This document shows, in pieces, positions 1-6,371 of a DNA stretch of 21,609 bases. Both the position numbers and the translations under genes were made by a program. The notes under the pieces were generated by a model, which made no database searches, was not told the DNA's origin, and worked only from the letters and a program-made list of their open reading frames with translations. The stretch's first letter is position 1. Every line of letters begins with the position of its first letter. Source of the DNA: an uncultured Frankiales bacterium (GTDB taxonomy: Bacteria > Actinomycetota > Actinomycetes > Mycobacteriales > SCTD01); NCBI GenBank assembly GCA_946479905.1, contig CAMLIA010000053.1, forward strand, positions 1-21,609. The letters run 5' to 3'.

Positions 1-108
1 GCGGCGATCCTGGCTGGCCGGCCGCTCCACCACTCGGAGTACCTGTCGCCGGACGCGGCGATCCTGGCTGGCCGGCCGCTCCACCACTCGGAGTACCTGT
101 CGCCGGAC
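1..108 (+). repeat. Two perfect 54-bp tandem direct repeats
   Basis: Bases 1-54 and 55-108 are identical at all 54 positions. The period is 18 codons, so the reading frame is kept. Bases after 108 resemble the start of a third unit for only about 8 bases (GTGGCGAT against GCGGCGAT). More copies could lie before the window start. The lack of any synonymous difference means either a recent duplication or an assembly artefact at a contig end. Confidence 0.95.
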
Positions 109-324
109 GTGGCGATGACGCTGCCCGGCGACACGGGGTTCTACGTCAACGACGGGCCGATCGACGATCTGGAGCATGCGCGCCGGCTCGCGACGTTCGT
201 CGTACGCCGTGGGCTCGCCGACGTCCTCGAGCAGCTCGGGGAGCGACCGCCTGCTGCTGGCGACGAGCCGGTGCCGGGTGAGCCGCGTTGGACCTCCGAG
301 CTTCGTCGCCGCTATGGGCGATGA
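1..324 (+). CDS. Hypothetical protein, 3' end of a gene cut by the window start
   Basis: The frame is open from the first base and stops with TGA at 322-324, so 107 residues of a C-terminus are seen and the start lies outside. The first 36 residues are two identical copies of the 18-residue unit AAILAGRPLHHSEYLSPD. The rest is mixed and ends in a charged tail (SELRRRYGR). A GTG at 109 could start a 71-aa protein, but the open frame and the in-frame repeat upstream favour a longer gene. I recognise no family. It lies directly upstream of the terminase genes, where phages often carry HNH endonucleases or small regulators, but no such motif is visible here. Confidence that the frame is coding is moderate, based on high GC at third positions and the in-frame repeat. 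Confidence 0.6.
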   Translation, partial: AAILAGRPLHHSEYLSPDAAILAGRPLHHSEYLSPDVAMTLPGDTGFYVNDGPIDDLEHARRLATFVVRRGLADVLEQLGERPPAAGDEPVPGEPRWTSELRRRYGR

Positions 325-331
325 TGGGGTC

Positions 332-529
332 ATGCATCCGCACGCCGCCCGCACGCTGCCGCCCCGTCGTCGGAGACTGCTCGGCCGCGCCGGCGCGGCG
401 GTCCTGGTGGGCGGGGCGCTCGCTGTCGGGGTTCCGCTGGTGACCGCGGTCGCGGGTGCGGTGGAGCTGGGTGTGCAGGCGCGCCGGCGTGCCGCGCGTG
501 CCGCGGGGTGGGTGGGGTCGCGTGGCTGA
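332..529 (+). CDS. Small single-span membrane protein
   Basis: This is a 65-residue frame from ATG 332, with an alternative in-frame ATG at 314 overlapping the previous stop. The first 18 residues are basic (PPRRRRLLGR). A hydrophobic segment of about 25 residues follows (residues 20-45, Ala/Val/Gly/Leu) and then a short Arg/Ala-rich tail. This is the layout of a small N-in membrane protein or of a secreted peptide with an uncleaved signal. It ends 8 bases inside the following terminase small-subunit frame, as expected for coupled phage genes. No clear Shine-Dalgarno is visible beyond a GGGG just before the ATG. Function is unknown. A holin is conceivable but nothing specific supports it. Confidence 0.5.
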   Translation: MHPHAARTLPPRRRRLLGRAGAAVLVGGALAVGVPLVTAVAGAVELGVQARRRAARAAGWVGSRG

Positions 530-1613
530 GGAGGTCGGGGCGGAGTTCGCGTGCGAGCGGTGCGGTGCGCCGATCCCGGACCGGACGAACCGGCCCGTCT
601 GCTCGATCACCAGCCGGCGTTGCAAGCCTGTCCTGGTGACGCCGGCGTCGCCTGGGCCGGCCGAGGCCCCCGGGAGCTCGGAAAGTGACCGCGGCGAGCT
701 CGAGGACAGCGTTGAGACAGTCGCAGAGACTCGCCCAGAGCCCGGAGACACACCGGAAACCGGTGACGAGCTGGCGGCAAACCCGCTGGTCAGCGCCGAC
801 AATCTCACCGAACCGGCCGACACAGCCGACAGTCCTGGCGACACAGCCGGCGACGCGGCCCCTGGCAGCCCAGAAAGTGACCGCGGCGACCCTGGTGCTC
901 CTGGCGACCCGGGGAGCTCTGGCCCTGGGACCGAGGTCCGCCGGCACTTCGACTGGCCCTCGATCCGCGCCGCCTACGTCCAAGGCGTCGACGGCCCGGC
1001 CGCAGGCGGCAACACCATCTGGCTGTCCCTGACCCAGCTCGCCGAACGGTTCGGGATCGGCATCACCGCCGTCAAGGAGCGGTCCTCGAGGGAGGGCTGG
1101 CCCGCGCAACGGGCTCAGTTCCAAGCCCAGGTCGAGGCCAAGCGTGCCGCCGACCGTGCCGAGCTGCTGTCCAAGAAGGGGATGACCCTCGATGACAACG
1201 CGATCGACGTCGGCTCCGCCGGCCTCGCCCTGGTGCGTGCGAAGCTCGCCGAGATCGGGCAGGCTGCCCAAGCCGCCCGCTCCAACAGCGGCCCCGGCAG
1301 GGGGTCGGGTGGCACCATCAACTCGACCGAGCTGCAACGGCTCGCCTCCGCCGCCGACCTGTTCCACAAGGTCGGCGCGCGTGCGCTGGGCGACCCGGAG
1401 GCGCGCGTGGTCGTGTCCGGGCCGAGCGGCGGGCCGATCGAGATCACGCAGGAGCTGAGGAAGGACGACCATGACCGGGTTGCAGGAGTCCTATCCGTAC
1501 TCCAACAGGCAGGACTTGGCGACCTGTTTGGATCCGAGTCAGCCGCCGCTGCAACGCTTGCGGCAGAGCGTGGAGCAGATGGGGTTTACTCGACGGAGCC
1601 AGCTCGCCGCTGA
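522..1613 (+). CDS. terS: Terminase small subunit with zinc-finger N-terminus
   Basis: The small subunit binds packaging-start DNA and loads the large subunit. The start is taken as GTG 522, overlapping the upstream TGA and preceded by a G-rich stretch; this gives 363 aa. Residues 11-34 hold four cysteines (C11, C14, C27, C34) in the short zinc-knuckle layout seen at the N-terminus of some phage small terminases. Residues 40-138 are an acidic, Pro/Gly/Ser/Asp-rich linker that repeats the SESDRG and PESDRG motifs. Residues 143-190 (FDWPSIRAAYVQG to EGWPAQR) form the helix-turn-helix typical of the family, followed by a long charged helix. The C-terminal 48 codons overlap the next gene in another frame and have poor third-position GC, so the real tail may be shorter or overprinted. 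Identity rests on the HTH and the position before terL. Confidence 0.8.
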   Translation: MAEEVGAEFACERCGAPIPDRTNRPVCSITSRRCKPVLVTPASPGPAEAPGSSESDRGELEDSVETVAETRPEPGDTPETGDELAANPLVSADNLTEPADTADSPGDTAGDAAPGSPESDRGDPGAPGDPGSSGPGTEVRRHFDWPSIRAAYVQGVDGPAAGGNTIWLSLTQLAERFGIGITAVKERSSREGWPAQRAQFQAQVEAKRAADRAELLSKKGMTLDDNAIDVGSAGLALVRAKLAEIGQAAQAARSNSGPGRGSGGTINSTELQRLASAADLFHKVGARALGDPEARVVVSGPSGGPIEITQELRKDDHDRVAGVLSVLQQAGLGDLFGSESAAAATLAAERGADGVYSTEPARR

Positions 1614-3138
1614 CCTGACCCCGCGGTTCCCGGCCGGCAAGTCGTACATCCCGCACGTCCCCCACCCGCCGCAGCAGGCGTTCCTGCTGCTGAACTTTCT
1701 CTCCGAGGTGTTCTACGGCGGCGCCGCCGGCGGCGGGAAGTCCGACGCCGGGCTGATGGCGGCGTTGCAGTACGCCGACGTCCCCGGCTACTCCGCGTTG
1801 ATCATCCGCCGCACCTACCAGGACCTTGCGCTGCCTGGGGCGATCATGGACCGGGCGTCGGAGTGGCTCGCCGGCACTGGCGCACGGGCTCGTGACGGCG
1901 GGAAGCGGTGGGAGTTCCCGACCCCGGATCCGCGCCGGCCGGCGACCCTGCAGTTCGGGTACGCGCAGTCCCACAAGGACGTCACCCGCTACCAGGGTGC
2001 GGAGTTCCAGTTCGTGTTCGTGGACGAGCTCACCCACTTCGAGGAGCGCACCTACCGGTACCTGTTCTCCCGGTTGCGTGGCCCGTCGGCGCCGTGCGCG
2101 AACTGTGTCCACCCGACGTCGCAGCCGGCCGGGAAGTCCCGCACCCACGACGAGGGCCACGATCAGTGCTCGTGCGGCCACGACCACGTCGCTGCCCGGA
2201 GCTGCCCGGAGTGCGAGTGCGACGAGTACGACGCAGTCGGGTGCCGGTGTGTGGAGCCGGCGGCGGACCGGGCCGCGATCGACGATCTGGGGAAGCCGCT
2301 GTTCGTGCCGGCACCGGACGGGACGACGCTCGCGGACGTGCCGTTGCGGATGCGGGCAGGCAGCAACCCTGGCGGGTTGGGCCATGAGTGGGTGCGTGCC
2401 CGGTTCATCGACCCGGAGACGAAGCAGCCCGACGCGGTGTTCGTGCCGGCGAAGCTGTCGGACAACCCGTCGCTGGACCGTCGGGCGTACCGGGAGTCGC
2501 TGGGGCTGCTGACCGAGGTCGAGCGGCGGCGGCTCGAGGAGGGCGACTGGGAGGTCGGGGACGAGGGCGACCTGTTCGAGCGGTCGTGGTTCGAGATCGT
2601 TGACGCTGCTCCGGCCGACGCCCGTCGGGTCAGGTACTGGGATCTCGCGGCGACGGTGCCGAAGCCGGCTGCCCGGAAGAAGGGCACGGACCCGGACTGG
2701 ACGGTGGGGACGCAGATGGCGCTCGCGAAGGACGGGACGATCTACATCGAGGACGTGGTGCGGTTCCGCAAGAAGCCGCTGGAGACCGATGCGGTGCTCG
2801 CGCAGACGGCGGCGACTGATGGGCGCGGGGTGATGATCCGGGCCGAGCAGGAGCCGGGCAGCTCGGGGGTGCGGGTGATCGACGCTCTGCGGCGGGGGAT
2901 CTTCGCCGGCTACGACTTCGACGGCGTACGGCCGGAGCTGTCGAAGGAGGAGCGGGCTCGCCCGCTGGCGCGGCAGGCGCAGGCGGGGAACGTGAAGCTG
3001 GTCAGTGCGGCGTGGAATCGGGAGTGGCTGGATGAGGTGGCGGGGTTCCCGAATCTGCCGCACGACGATCAGGTCGACTCGGCGTCGGGTGGCTATGAGG
3101 CGTTGACGGGGACGCGGCGGGCGCGGATCATCGCCTGA
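1471..3138 (+). CDS. terL: Terminase large subunit (ATPase-nuclease) with Cys-rich insertion
   Basis: This motor protein pumps DNA through the portal and cuts concatemers. The 555 aa include Walker A GGAAGGGKS (83-91), Walker B FVFVDE (181-186), the conserved AGSNPGG...EWVRARF segment (297-312) and an RNase H-like nuclease with D391 (YWDLAAT), E460 (EQEPGSSG) and HDDQVD (531-536). Residues 209-260 carry nine cysteines (209, 212, 233, 235, 245, 248, 250, 258, 260) plus several histidines between ATPase and linker, probably one or two zinc sites. ATG 1471 has an excellent Shine-Dalgarno (AGGAAGG, 6 bases upstream), and codons from 1471 on show high GC at third positions, so it is preferred. ATG 1579, preceded by GGAG, would cut the overlap with terS from 143 to 35 bp. 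Confidence 0.96.
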   Translation: MTGLQESYPYSNRQDLATCLDPSQPPLQRLRQSVEQMGFTRRSQLAADLTPRFPAGKSYIPHVPHPPQQAFLLLNFLSEVFYGGAAGGGKSDAGLMAALQYADVPGYSALIIRRTYQDLALPGAIMDRASEWLAGTGARARDGGKRWEFPTPDPRRPATLQFGYAQSHKDVTRYQGAEFQFVFVDELTHFEERTYRYLFSRLRGPSAPCANCVHPTSQPAGKSRTHDEGHDQCSCGHDHVAARSCPECECDEYDAVGCRCVEPAADRAAIDDLGKPLFVPAPDGTTLADVPLRMRAGSNPGGLGHEWVRARFIDPETKQPDAVFVPAKLSDNPSLDRRAYRESLGLLTEVERRRLEEGDWEVGDEGDLFERSWFEIVDAAPADARRVRYWDLAATVPKPAARKKGTDPDWTVGTQMALAKDGTIYIEDVVRFRKKPLETDAVLAQTAATDGRGVMIRAEQEPGSSGVRVIDALRRGIFAGYDFDGVRPELSKEERARPLARQAQAGNVKLVSAAWNREWLDEVAGFPNLPHDDQVDSASGGYEALTGTRRARIIA

Positions 3139-3256
3139 GCGTGCTGGGCCGGCAGCGGATCGGTCTGGCAGCGGGTGAGACCGAGCGGTTGTGGCGCAGG
3201 GGCTGTTCTGCGCACCACGGCTTCCAAGTCGCTCGGCACCGGCTGGCCCAGCACGC
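3139..3256 (+). ncRNA. Candidate structured RNA or 3' UTR fold after terL
   Basis: A perfect 12-bp inverted repeat closes the region (3139-3150 with 3245-3256), extendable by a G-U and two more pairs. Inside are a 7-bp perfect hairpin (3160-3166 with 3178-3184), a bulged 9-bp hairpin (3191-3199 with 3208-3218) and a 7-bp helix (3181-3187 with 3230-3236) that would compete with the first hairpin. No tRNA T-loop or anticodon arm fits. It could be a UTR fold, a long terminator-like structure, a regulatory RNA or a packaging-related RNA. No family is recognised. Confidence 0.35.
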
Positions 3257-3294
3257 CTGTTACGTTGCTAACAGCGGGTAACAAGAGGTACAAC
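3257..3294 (+). promoter_or_regulatory. Candidate promoter with nested inverted repeats
   Basis: This is the most AT-rich island of the gap. CTGTTA (3257-3262) pairs with TAACAG (3269-3274), and TGTTAC (3258-3263) pairs with GTAACA (3278-3283), giving two nested dyads that could be an operator. TTGCTA (3265-3270) and TACAAC (3289-3294), 18 bases apart, each match 4 of 6 bases of the -35 and -10 consensus. It sits about 30 bases before the next gene's start. Proposed by inspection only. Confidence 0.35.
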
Positions 3295-3325
3295 GGGGGT
3301 GTCCCTACCCGAGAGGAGGCCCCAG

Positions 3326-3550
3326 ATGGGCCGCTCCAGCAGCAAGGCTCGCCCGAAGCGGCGATTCCGTGTCGGTTCGATGGTCGAGCCGACCGACCTG
3401 TCCGCGTTCAAGGGCGCGGAGAGCTTCACCCCGTACCTCGTGTGCGACGTCCACCGGGACGGCACGGTCGACCTGTCGATCGCTGGCCGGCCGGAGCGCG
3501 GTGTCGTGGCTCGAGGTGTTGACCCCAGCCGGCTGACGTCGATCGACTGA
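3326..3550 (+). CDS. Small hypothetical protein, first gene of the small-gene operon
   Basis: ATG 3326 has a strong Shine-Dalgarno (GAGAGGAGG ending 6 bases upstream), so it is preferred over the GTG at 3299; the product is 74 aa. The N-terminus is very basic (MGRSSSKARPKRRFRVG). The remainder alternates short beta-like stretches (YLVCDVHRDGTVDLSI) and ends ...RLTSID. No transmembrane segment or enzymatic motif is present and no family is recognised. It is the first gene after the non-coding gap and the candidate promoter, so it probably heads the transcript of small genes that follows. The basic N-terminus would suit a nucleic-acid contact, but that is only inference. Confidence 0.75.
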   Translation: MGRSSSKARPKRRFRVGSMVEPTDLSAFKGAESFTPYLVCDVHRDGTVDLSIAGRPERGVVARGVDPSRLTSID

Positions 3551-3582
3551 CCCGGCCCCACCTTGATTCCGTAGGAGGAACC

Positions 3583-3957
3583 ATGTCGAAGAAGCAGTCC
3601 ACCGCCGCTGCTGCGCAGTTCGCGCAGCTCGGCATCCCCGAGGCCGACTGGACGTCGGCCATGTCCCTGGCCGTGCGCCAGAAGTGGTCCTCGCTGCCGG
3701 TCGAGAAGCCGGTCGCTGAGCTGCGCCGTGAGCTCGCGCAGGTGGCGGTGCCGCGGGTGCCGTCGCGCGGCGAGCTCGCCGCGATGCACCCGACGTACGA
3801 CGAGGACGCGGTCGTGAAGGAGGAGGCGCGGTTGAAGCGGAACGCGGCTGTCCACGCGTGGCGGCAGCGGAACCAGCTGCAGGCTGCGTTGGATGCTCGC
3901 GAGCTGCGGTTCGCGGCGATGCGGGCGAAGCGCAAGCCGGCCGGCGCGGTCGCGTGA
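3583..3957 (+). CDS. Hypothetical helical, charged protein
   Basis: ATG 3583 follows a near-perfect Shine-Dalgarno (TAGGAGGAACC, 5-6 base spacing). The 124 aa begin MSKKQSTAAAAQFAQLGIP and turn strongly helical. The second half (residues about 70-120) is rich in Ala, Arg, Glu and Lys (KEEARLKRNAAVHAWRQR, then QLQAALDAREL), consistent with an amphipathic helix or coiled coil, and it ends in a basic KRKPAGAVA. No known domain is recognised. The next gene starts inside its stop codon (GTGA), so the two are translationally coupled. The strength of the ribosome-binding site suggests abundant expression compared with its neighbours. Confidence 0.85.
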   Translation: MSKKQSTAAAAQFAQLGIPEADWTSAMSLAVRQKWSSLPVEKPVAELRRELAQVAVPRVPSRGELAAMHPTYDEDAVVKEEARLKRNAAVHAWRQRNQLQAALDARELRFAAMRAKRKPAGAVA

Positions 3958-4175
3958 CGGCGCGCGGGTCGAAGAAGGCGCCGCGGGTGACCAAGACGCC
4001 GGCGCAGCGTGCGCAGGAGGCGCTCGATGTGGCTCAGCGTTCGGTGACTCGGCTGGAGGCGCGGAAGTCGGTCGCGGAGAAGGAGCTCGCGGATATCAAC
4101 GCTGAGCTGGAGCCGGCTGTCCGGCGCCGCGACTACCTGGCGCAGCACCCGGATCTGCCGGAGGTGTCGTCGTGA
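3954..4175 (+). CDS. Small coiled-coil hypothetical protein
   Basis: GTG 3954 overlaps the previous TGA by four bases. The frame is open much further upstream, but only this start respects the preceding gene. The 73-aa product has a basic N-terminal patch (RGSKKAPRVTKT), then a continuous charged helix with heptad-like spacing (AQEALDVAQRSVTRLEARK, then VAEKELADINAELEPAVRRR), a likely coiled coil, and a short Pro-containing end. No family is recognised. Length, charge and place among phage genes would fit a small scaffolding or DNA-binding helper, but nothing in the sequence decides this. Confidence 0.7.
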   Translation: MTARGSKKAPRVTKTPAQRAQEALDVAQRSVTRLEARKSVAEKELADINAELEPAVRRRDYLAQHPDLPEVSS

Positions 4176-4666
4176 CCGGGCCGTCGCCGGCGGCGTACGC
4201 CGCCTACCTCGAGGCGTGCCGGGACACGATCACCGAGCACGGCTGGATGGTGCAGGGCGTGTTCCCGACCGTCGACCAGCCCGGCCACGGCTACTCGTAC
4301 ACCGTCGGGCTGACCGCTGTCGGGCAGCCCGAGTTGTGGGTGGCGACGTTGGATCCGACGATCGCGACCCGGCTGCTGAACTCGGTCGCGTCGAGGTTCC
4401 TCGACGGTGCCCGGTTCCAGCCCGGTGACGTGCTGGTGCTGCCAGACTGGTCGGTGCGGTTCAAGCTGCGCGGTCCGGTGGTCACCGACACCGTCGGGGT
4501 GGCGCACGCGGTGTACCCGGAGGAGTCGCTGCTGGTCTGGCAGGTGCTCTGGCCGGACGTGGACGGGGTGTTCCCCGACGAGGACGGGTACGACGGTGCG
4601 CGTGTGCCGCAGGAGCTGCTGCCGCTCGTCGCGTCGGGGCGCCCGAACCTGAGGGTCGTCGAGTGA
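4172..4666 (+). CDS. DUF4262-family protein
   Basis: GTG 4172 overlaps the previous stop. The 164-aa protein has the DUF4262 signature: a GWMVQGVFP stretch (residues 24-32), YSYTVGLT (41-48), GQPELWVATL (51-60) and a downstream beta-rich core ending in a V.PEESLL.WQVLWPD segment. DUF4262 proteins are found in bacteria and actinobacteriophages; their biochemical role is not established to my knowledge. Length is normal for the family. It lies in a run of tightly overlapping small genes between terminase and portal, so it is expressed with late or accessory functions. Family assignment is by motif recognition only. Confidence 0.85.
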   Translation: MTGPSPAAYAAYLEACRDTITEHGWMVQGVFPTVDQPGHGYSYTVGLTAVGQPELWVATLDPTIATRLLNSVASRFLDGARFQPGDVLVLPDWSVRFKLRGPVVTDTVGVAHAVYPEESLLVWQVLWPDVDGVFPDEDGYDGARVPQELLPLVASGRPNLRVVE

Positions 4667-5070
4667 ACCGGGCGGAGTTGGTGCCGCTCGCGCCGGAGCT
4701 CGCGATGGGCGTGTCCATCGATCTCGCTGCCCTCGAGGGCGCGATCGCCGACGGTGGCGCGAACCCGATGATCGCGCTGCGCCGGCTCGAGGGCCGCTGC
4801 TACGCGGCCGGCTACAACACCGGGTACGCGCACGGGCTCGCGGACAGCGGGGACGGGGTGCGTCGTGAGGTCGACGCGGCTCGCGCGAAGGCCACCGAGT
4901 CGGTCGCGGCTCGGGTGCTGCGTGTCGTGGACGGCTGGGTGACCCCAGCGGGCGTCGAGCGCATCCAGGGGATCGCGAACGCGCAGGGCCAGTCGGCGGT
5001 CGCCGGCGCGCTGGCCGACGAGGTGTACGAGGCGATCCACCAGAAGAAGCGGGAGGGCGATCGTGGCTGA
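4663..5070 (+). CDS. Hypothetical phage protein
   Basis: GTG 4663 overlaps the DUF4262 stop by four bases. The product is 135 aa, mostly helical and Ala-rich, with a central YAAGYNTGYAHGLADSG segment (residues about 47-63) and a helical C-terminal half (IQGIANAQGQSAVAGALADE) ending in KKREGDRG. The spaced Tyr/Gly motif recalls short helical-hairpin hypothetical proteins of actinophages, but I cannot name a family. No membrane segment, signal peptide or metal site is visible. It overlaps the following gene by eight bases, again suggesting coupled translation. Confidence 0.8.
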   Translation: MNRAELVPLAPELAMGVSIDLAALEGAIADGGANPMIALRRLEGRCYAAGYNTGYAHGLADSGDGVRREVDAARAKATESVAARVLRVVDGWVTPAGVERIQGIANAQGQSAVAGALADEVYEAIHQKKREGDRG

Positions 5071-5278
5071 GGGTGCGCGGCGGGTCGAGGTTTCGTTCGC
5101 GACCGGGAACGACGCGTTCCGGTACGAGGACGGGTCGCTGGACCGGTCGGCTGTCTCAGCGATGCTGCAGGATGCGGCTACCGCTGTCGAGCTCGGGCGT
5201 GACCGGGCGGCGCTGGTCGATCACAACGGGAACGTGGTGGGCGAGCTGGTCGTCCACGGAGAGAGCGAGGGGCCATGA
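5063..5278 (+). CDS. Small conserved-type phage protein (SFATGNDAF...HNGNVVGE motif)
   Basis: GTG 5063 lies inside the previous gene's end, with GGGAGGG 6-8 bases upstream. The 71-aa product starts with a beta strand (EVSFATGNDAF), has one helix (AMLQDAATAVELG) and closes with a strand-turn around DHNGNVVGEL. This N.AF ... D.NGN.VG arrangement is one I associate with small hypothetical proteins common in actinobacteriophage genomes; their function is unknown. No catalytic residues stand out. It is followed by a 4-base ATGA overlap with the next gene. Confidence 0.8.
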   Translation: MAEGARRVEVSFATGNDAFRYEDGSLDRSAVSAMLQDAATAVELGRDRAALVDHNGNVVGELVVHGESEGP

Positions 5279-5535
5279 CGACGTTGCGGGGTATCGAGGG
5301 GCTGCCCGGCCTCGAGCCGGGCCGGTCGATGACGTTCCAGCTGACGCCCGGCCTGAACCCGGCGAAGCCGGACGAGCCGCTGCTGGTCGGTGGGGCGTTC
5401 GAGGCGATCGCGGAGGACGGGTCGTGGATCGCGATCCGTGAGGGCGACGATCGGCACACGTTGTCGGTGTTGCCGGCGTCGACGATCGTGTCGCTGTCGT
5501 GGTCGACCGTGGGTGGGGTGGCTGCCGATGGGTGA
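5275..5535 (+). CDS. Hypothetical protein, beta-rich
   Basis: ATG 5275 overlaps the previous stop (ATGA). The 86-aa product has a Pro/Gly-rich first third (GLPGLEPGRSMTFQLTPGLN) followed by alternating short strands (FEAIAEDGSWIAIREG, then HTLSVLPASTIVSLSW), suggesting a small beta-barrel or sandwich. I do not recognise the family. No signal peptide or membrane segment is present. It overlaps the next gene by eight bases, and third-position GC is high throughout, so it is very likely translated even though nothing points to a role. Confidence 0.75.
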   Translation: MTTLRGIEGLPGLEPGRSMTFQLTPGLNPAKPDEPLLVGGAFEAIAEDGSWIAIREGDDRHTLSVLPASTIVSLSWSTVGGVAADG

Positions 5536-6277
5536 GCAGGAGGCGGAGGCTCTGTTCCGGCGTGGCCCGTCGAAGGTCGAGGGCGCGCTCGCGACGGACG
5601 AGGAGCTCGCGGACTGGCTGGTCGCGATCCCGCGGCACCGACTGGTCGAGGTCGCTGCGTCGATCCGTGCCCAGGAGCGGCAGGCGTCGGCGTGTGTGAT
5701 GCAGAACCACGTCGGCCGGCTCGAGCAGTACGAGCGGCAGCTCCGTGCGCAGCGGCTCGCTGAGGTCGGTGCCGACGCTGTCCTCGAGCGGCCCGTCCCG
5801 CCCGAACCGGTCGAGGAGGCGGCGTGGGCACGGTGGGCGTACATGCCGCCCGAGCTGGCCGACGACGAGCCGGCGATGCAGGCATGGCTGGAGGAGGAGC
5901 GGATCACCGGGGAGGAGTCGGCGTTTGACGCTGGCTGGACGGGTGCCGAGCTCACGTCGCTGCGGACGGTGCCCACCGTCCGCGTCTCCGGCTGGTCGCC
6001 GGACGCGGAGGAGTCGATCGTTGACCGGTCGGTGGCCCGGCTTGCCGGACTCGACCCGGACGAGCTGCCGGCCGGTCCGGTGCTGACCGTGTGGGAGTGG
6101 CGGGTGTCGAAGCCGGCGATCGCGGGTACTGTGCCCGGCATGACCGAGCAGACGCCCGAGGGCGAGACGACCGAGGTTTCCGTGGAGACCCCCGCGAAGG
6201 ACGAGACGACCGTGGAGGTGACCGCCACGGACGAGACCGCCGCCCAGCCCGAGCAGGGCGACGGCGCAGCCGAGTAG
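5528..6277 (+). CDS. Hypothetical acidic protein
   Basis: ATG 5528, preceded by GGGTGGGG, is chosen because it overlaps the previous stop; the open frame itself reaches further upstream. The 249-aa product is Glu/Ala-rich and helical in the first half (DEELADWLVAIPRHRLVEV, then RLEQYERQLRAQRLAEV), with Trp-rich spots (AAWARWAYMPPEL and LTVWEWRV). The last 45 residues are a disordered Thr/Glu-rich acidic tail. That tail begins at an internal ATG (6140) with its own promoter-like hexamer and may also be made separately. No family is recognised. It is the last gene before the terminator-like hairpin and so probably ends the operon that starts at 3326. Confidence 0.75.
   Translation: MGEQEAEALFRRGPSKVEGALATDEELADWLVAIPRHRLVEVAASIRAQERQASACVMQNHVGRLEQYERQLRAQRLAEVGADAVLERPVPPEPVEEAAWARWAYMPPELADDEPAMQAWLEEERITGEESAFDAGWTGAELTSLRTVPTVRVSGWSPDAEESIVDRSVARLAGLDPDELPAGPVLTVWEWRVSKPAIAGTVPGMTEQTPEGETTEVSVETPAKDETTVEVTATDETAAQPEQGDGAAE
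6127..6139 (+). promoter_or_regulatory. Candidate leaderless -10 element inside a gene
   Basis: TACTGT (6127-6132) matches the actinobacterial TANNNT -10 pattern and lies exactly 7 bases before an in-frame ATG at 6140. The same spacing occurs at 6359 and 8296. No convincing -35 is visible. Confidence 0.35.
6140..6277 (+). CDS. Possible internal in-frame short gene, acidic 45-aa peptide
   Basis: An in-frame ATG at 6140, within the 5528-6277 frame, would give a 45-residue peptide very rich in Glu and Thr (MTEQTPEGETTEVSVETP...), with no hydrophobic segment. It has no Shine-Dalgarno, but TACTGT is placed at the spacing seen before two other starts in this window, which would allow a leaderless transcript. 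The composition changes abruptly at this point compared with the upstream helical region, which fits an independently made acidic peptide. It may equally be just the disordered tail of the longer protein. Confidence 0.3.
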   Translation: MTEQTPEGETTEVSVETPAKDETTVEVTATDETAAQPEQGDGAAE

Positions 6278-6316
6278 AGAACCCTCCAAGGCATCTACGC
6301 CGGCTGATCCCAGCAG

Positions 6317-6350
6317 CACCCCAGCCTCGCCCTCCGCGAGCTGGGGTGTT
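6317..6350 (+). terminator. Intrinsic-terminator-like hairpin
   Basis: CACCCCAG (6317-6324) pairs perfectly with CTGGGGTG (6341-6348). The stem continues with CTCG against CGAG after a single bulged C, giving about 12 pairs and a 7-base loop. The sequence after it (TTGTCGCGTCT) has only a weak U run, as is common in high-GC actinobacteria. It lies 39 bases after the stop of the upstream small-gene operon. Confidence 0.6.
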
Positions 6351-6358
6351 GTCGCGTC

Positions 6359-6371
6359 TACGCTGTCGCAC
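6359..6371 (+). promoter_or_regulatory. Candidate leaderless promoter of the tail-fibre-like gene
   Basis: TACGCT (6359-6364) fits TANNNT and is followed by 7 bases and then ATG 6372, so transcription could begin at or next to the start codon. There is no Shine-Dalgarno before this ATG and a terminator-like hairpin stands immediately upstream. No clear -35 is visible. Confidence 0.45.

Noticed and set aside
330..3063. Minus-strand frames of 380 and 539 codons opposite the terminase genes
   Set aside because: They lie opposite clear terminase motifs; shadows only.
3139..3256. tRNA gene in the hairpin-rich gap
   Set aside because: No T-loop consensus, no 7-bp acceptor plus 5-bp arms at tRNA spacing, and no CCA-ready end.
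3175..3522. A 115-codon plus-strand frame across the non-coding gap
   Set aside because: It overlaps the well-supported gene at 3326 for most of its length, has no Shine-Dalgarno and covers the hairpin-rich segment.
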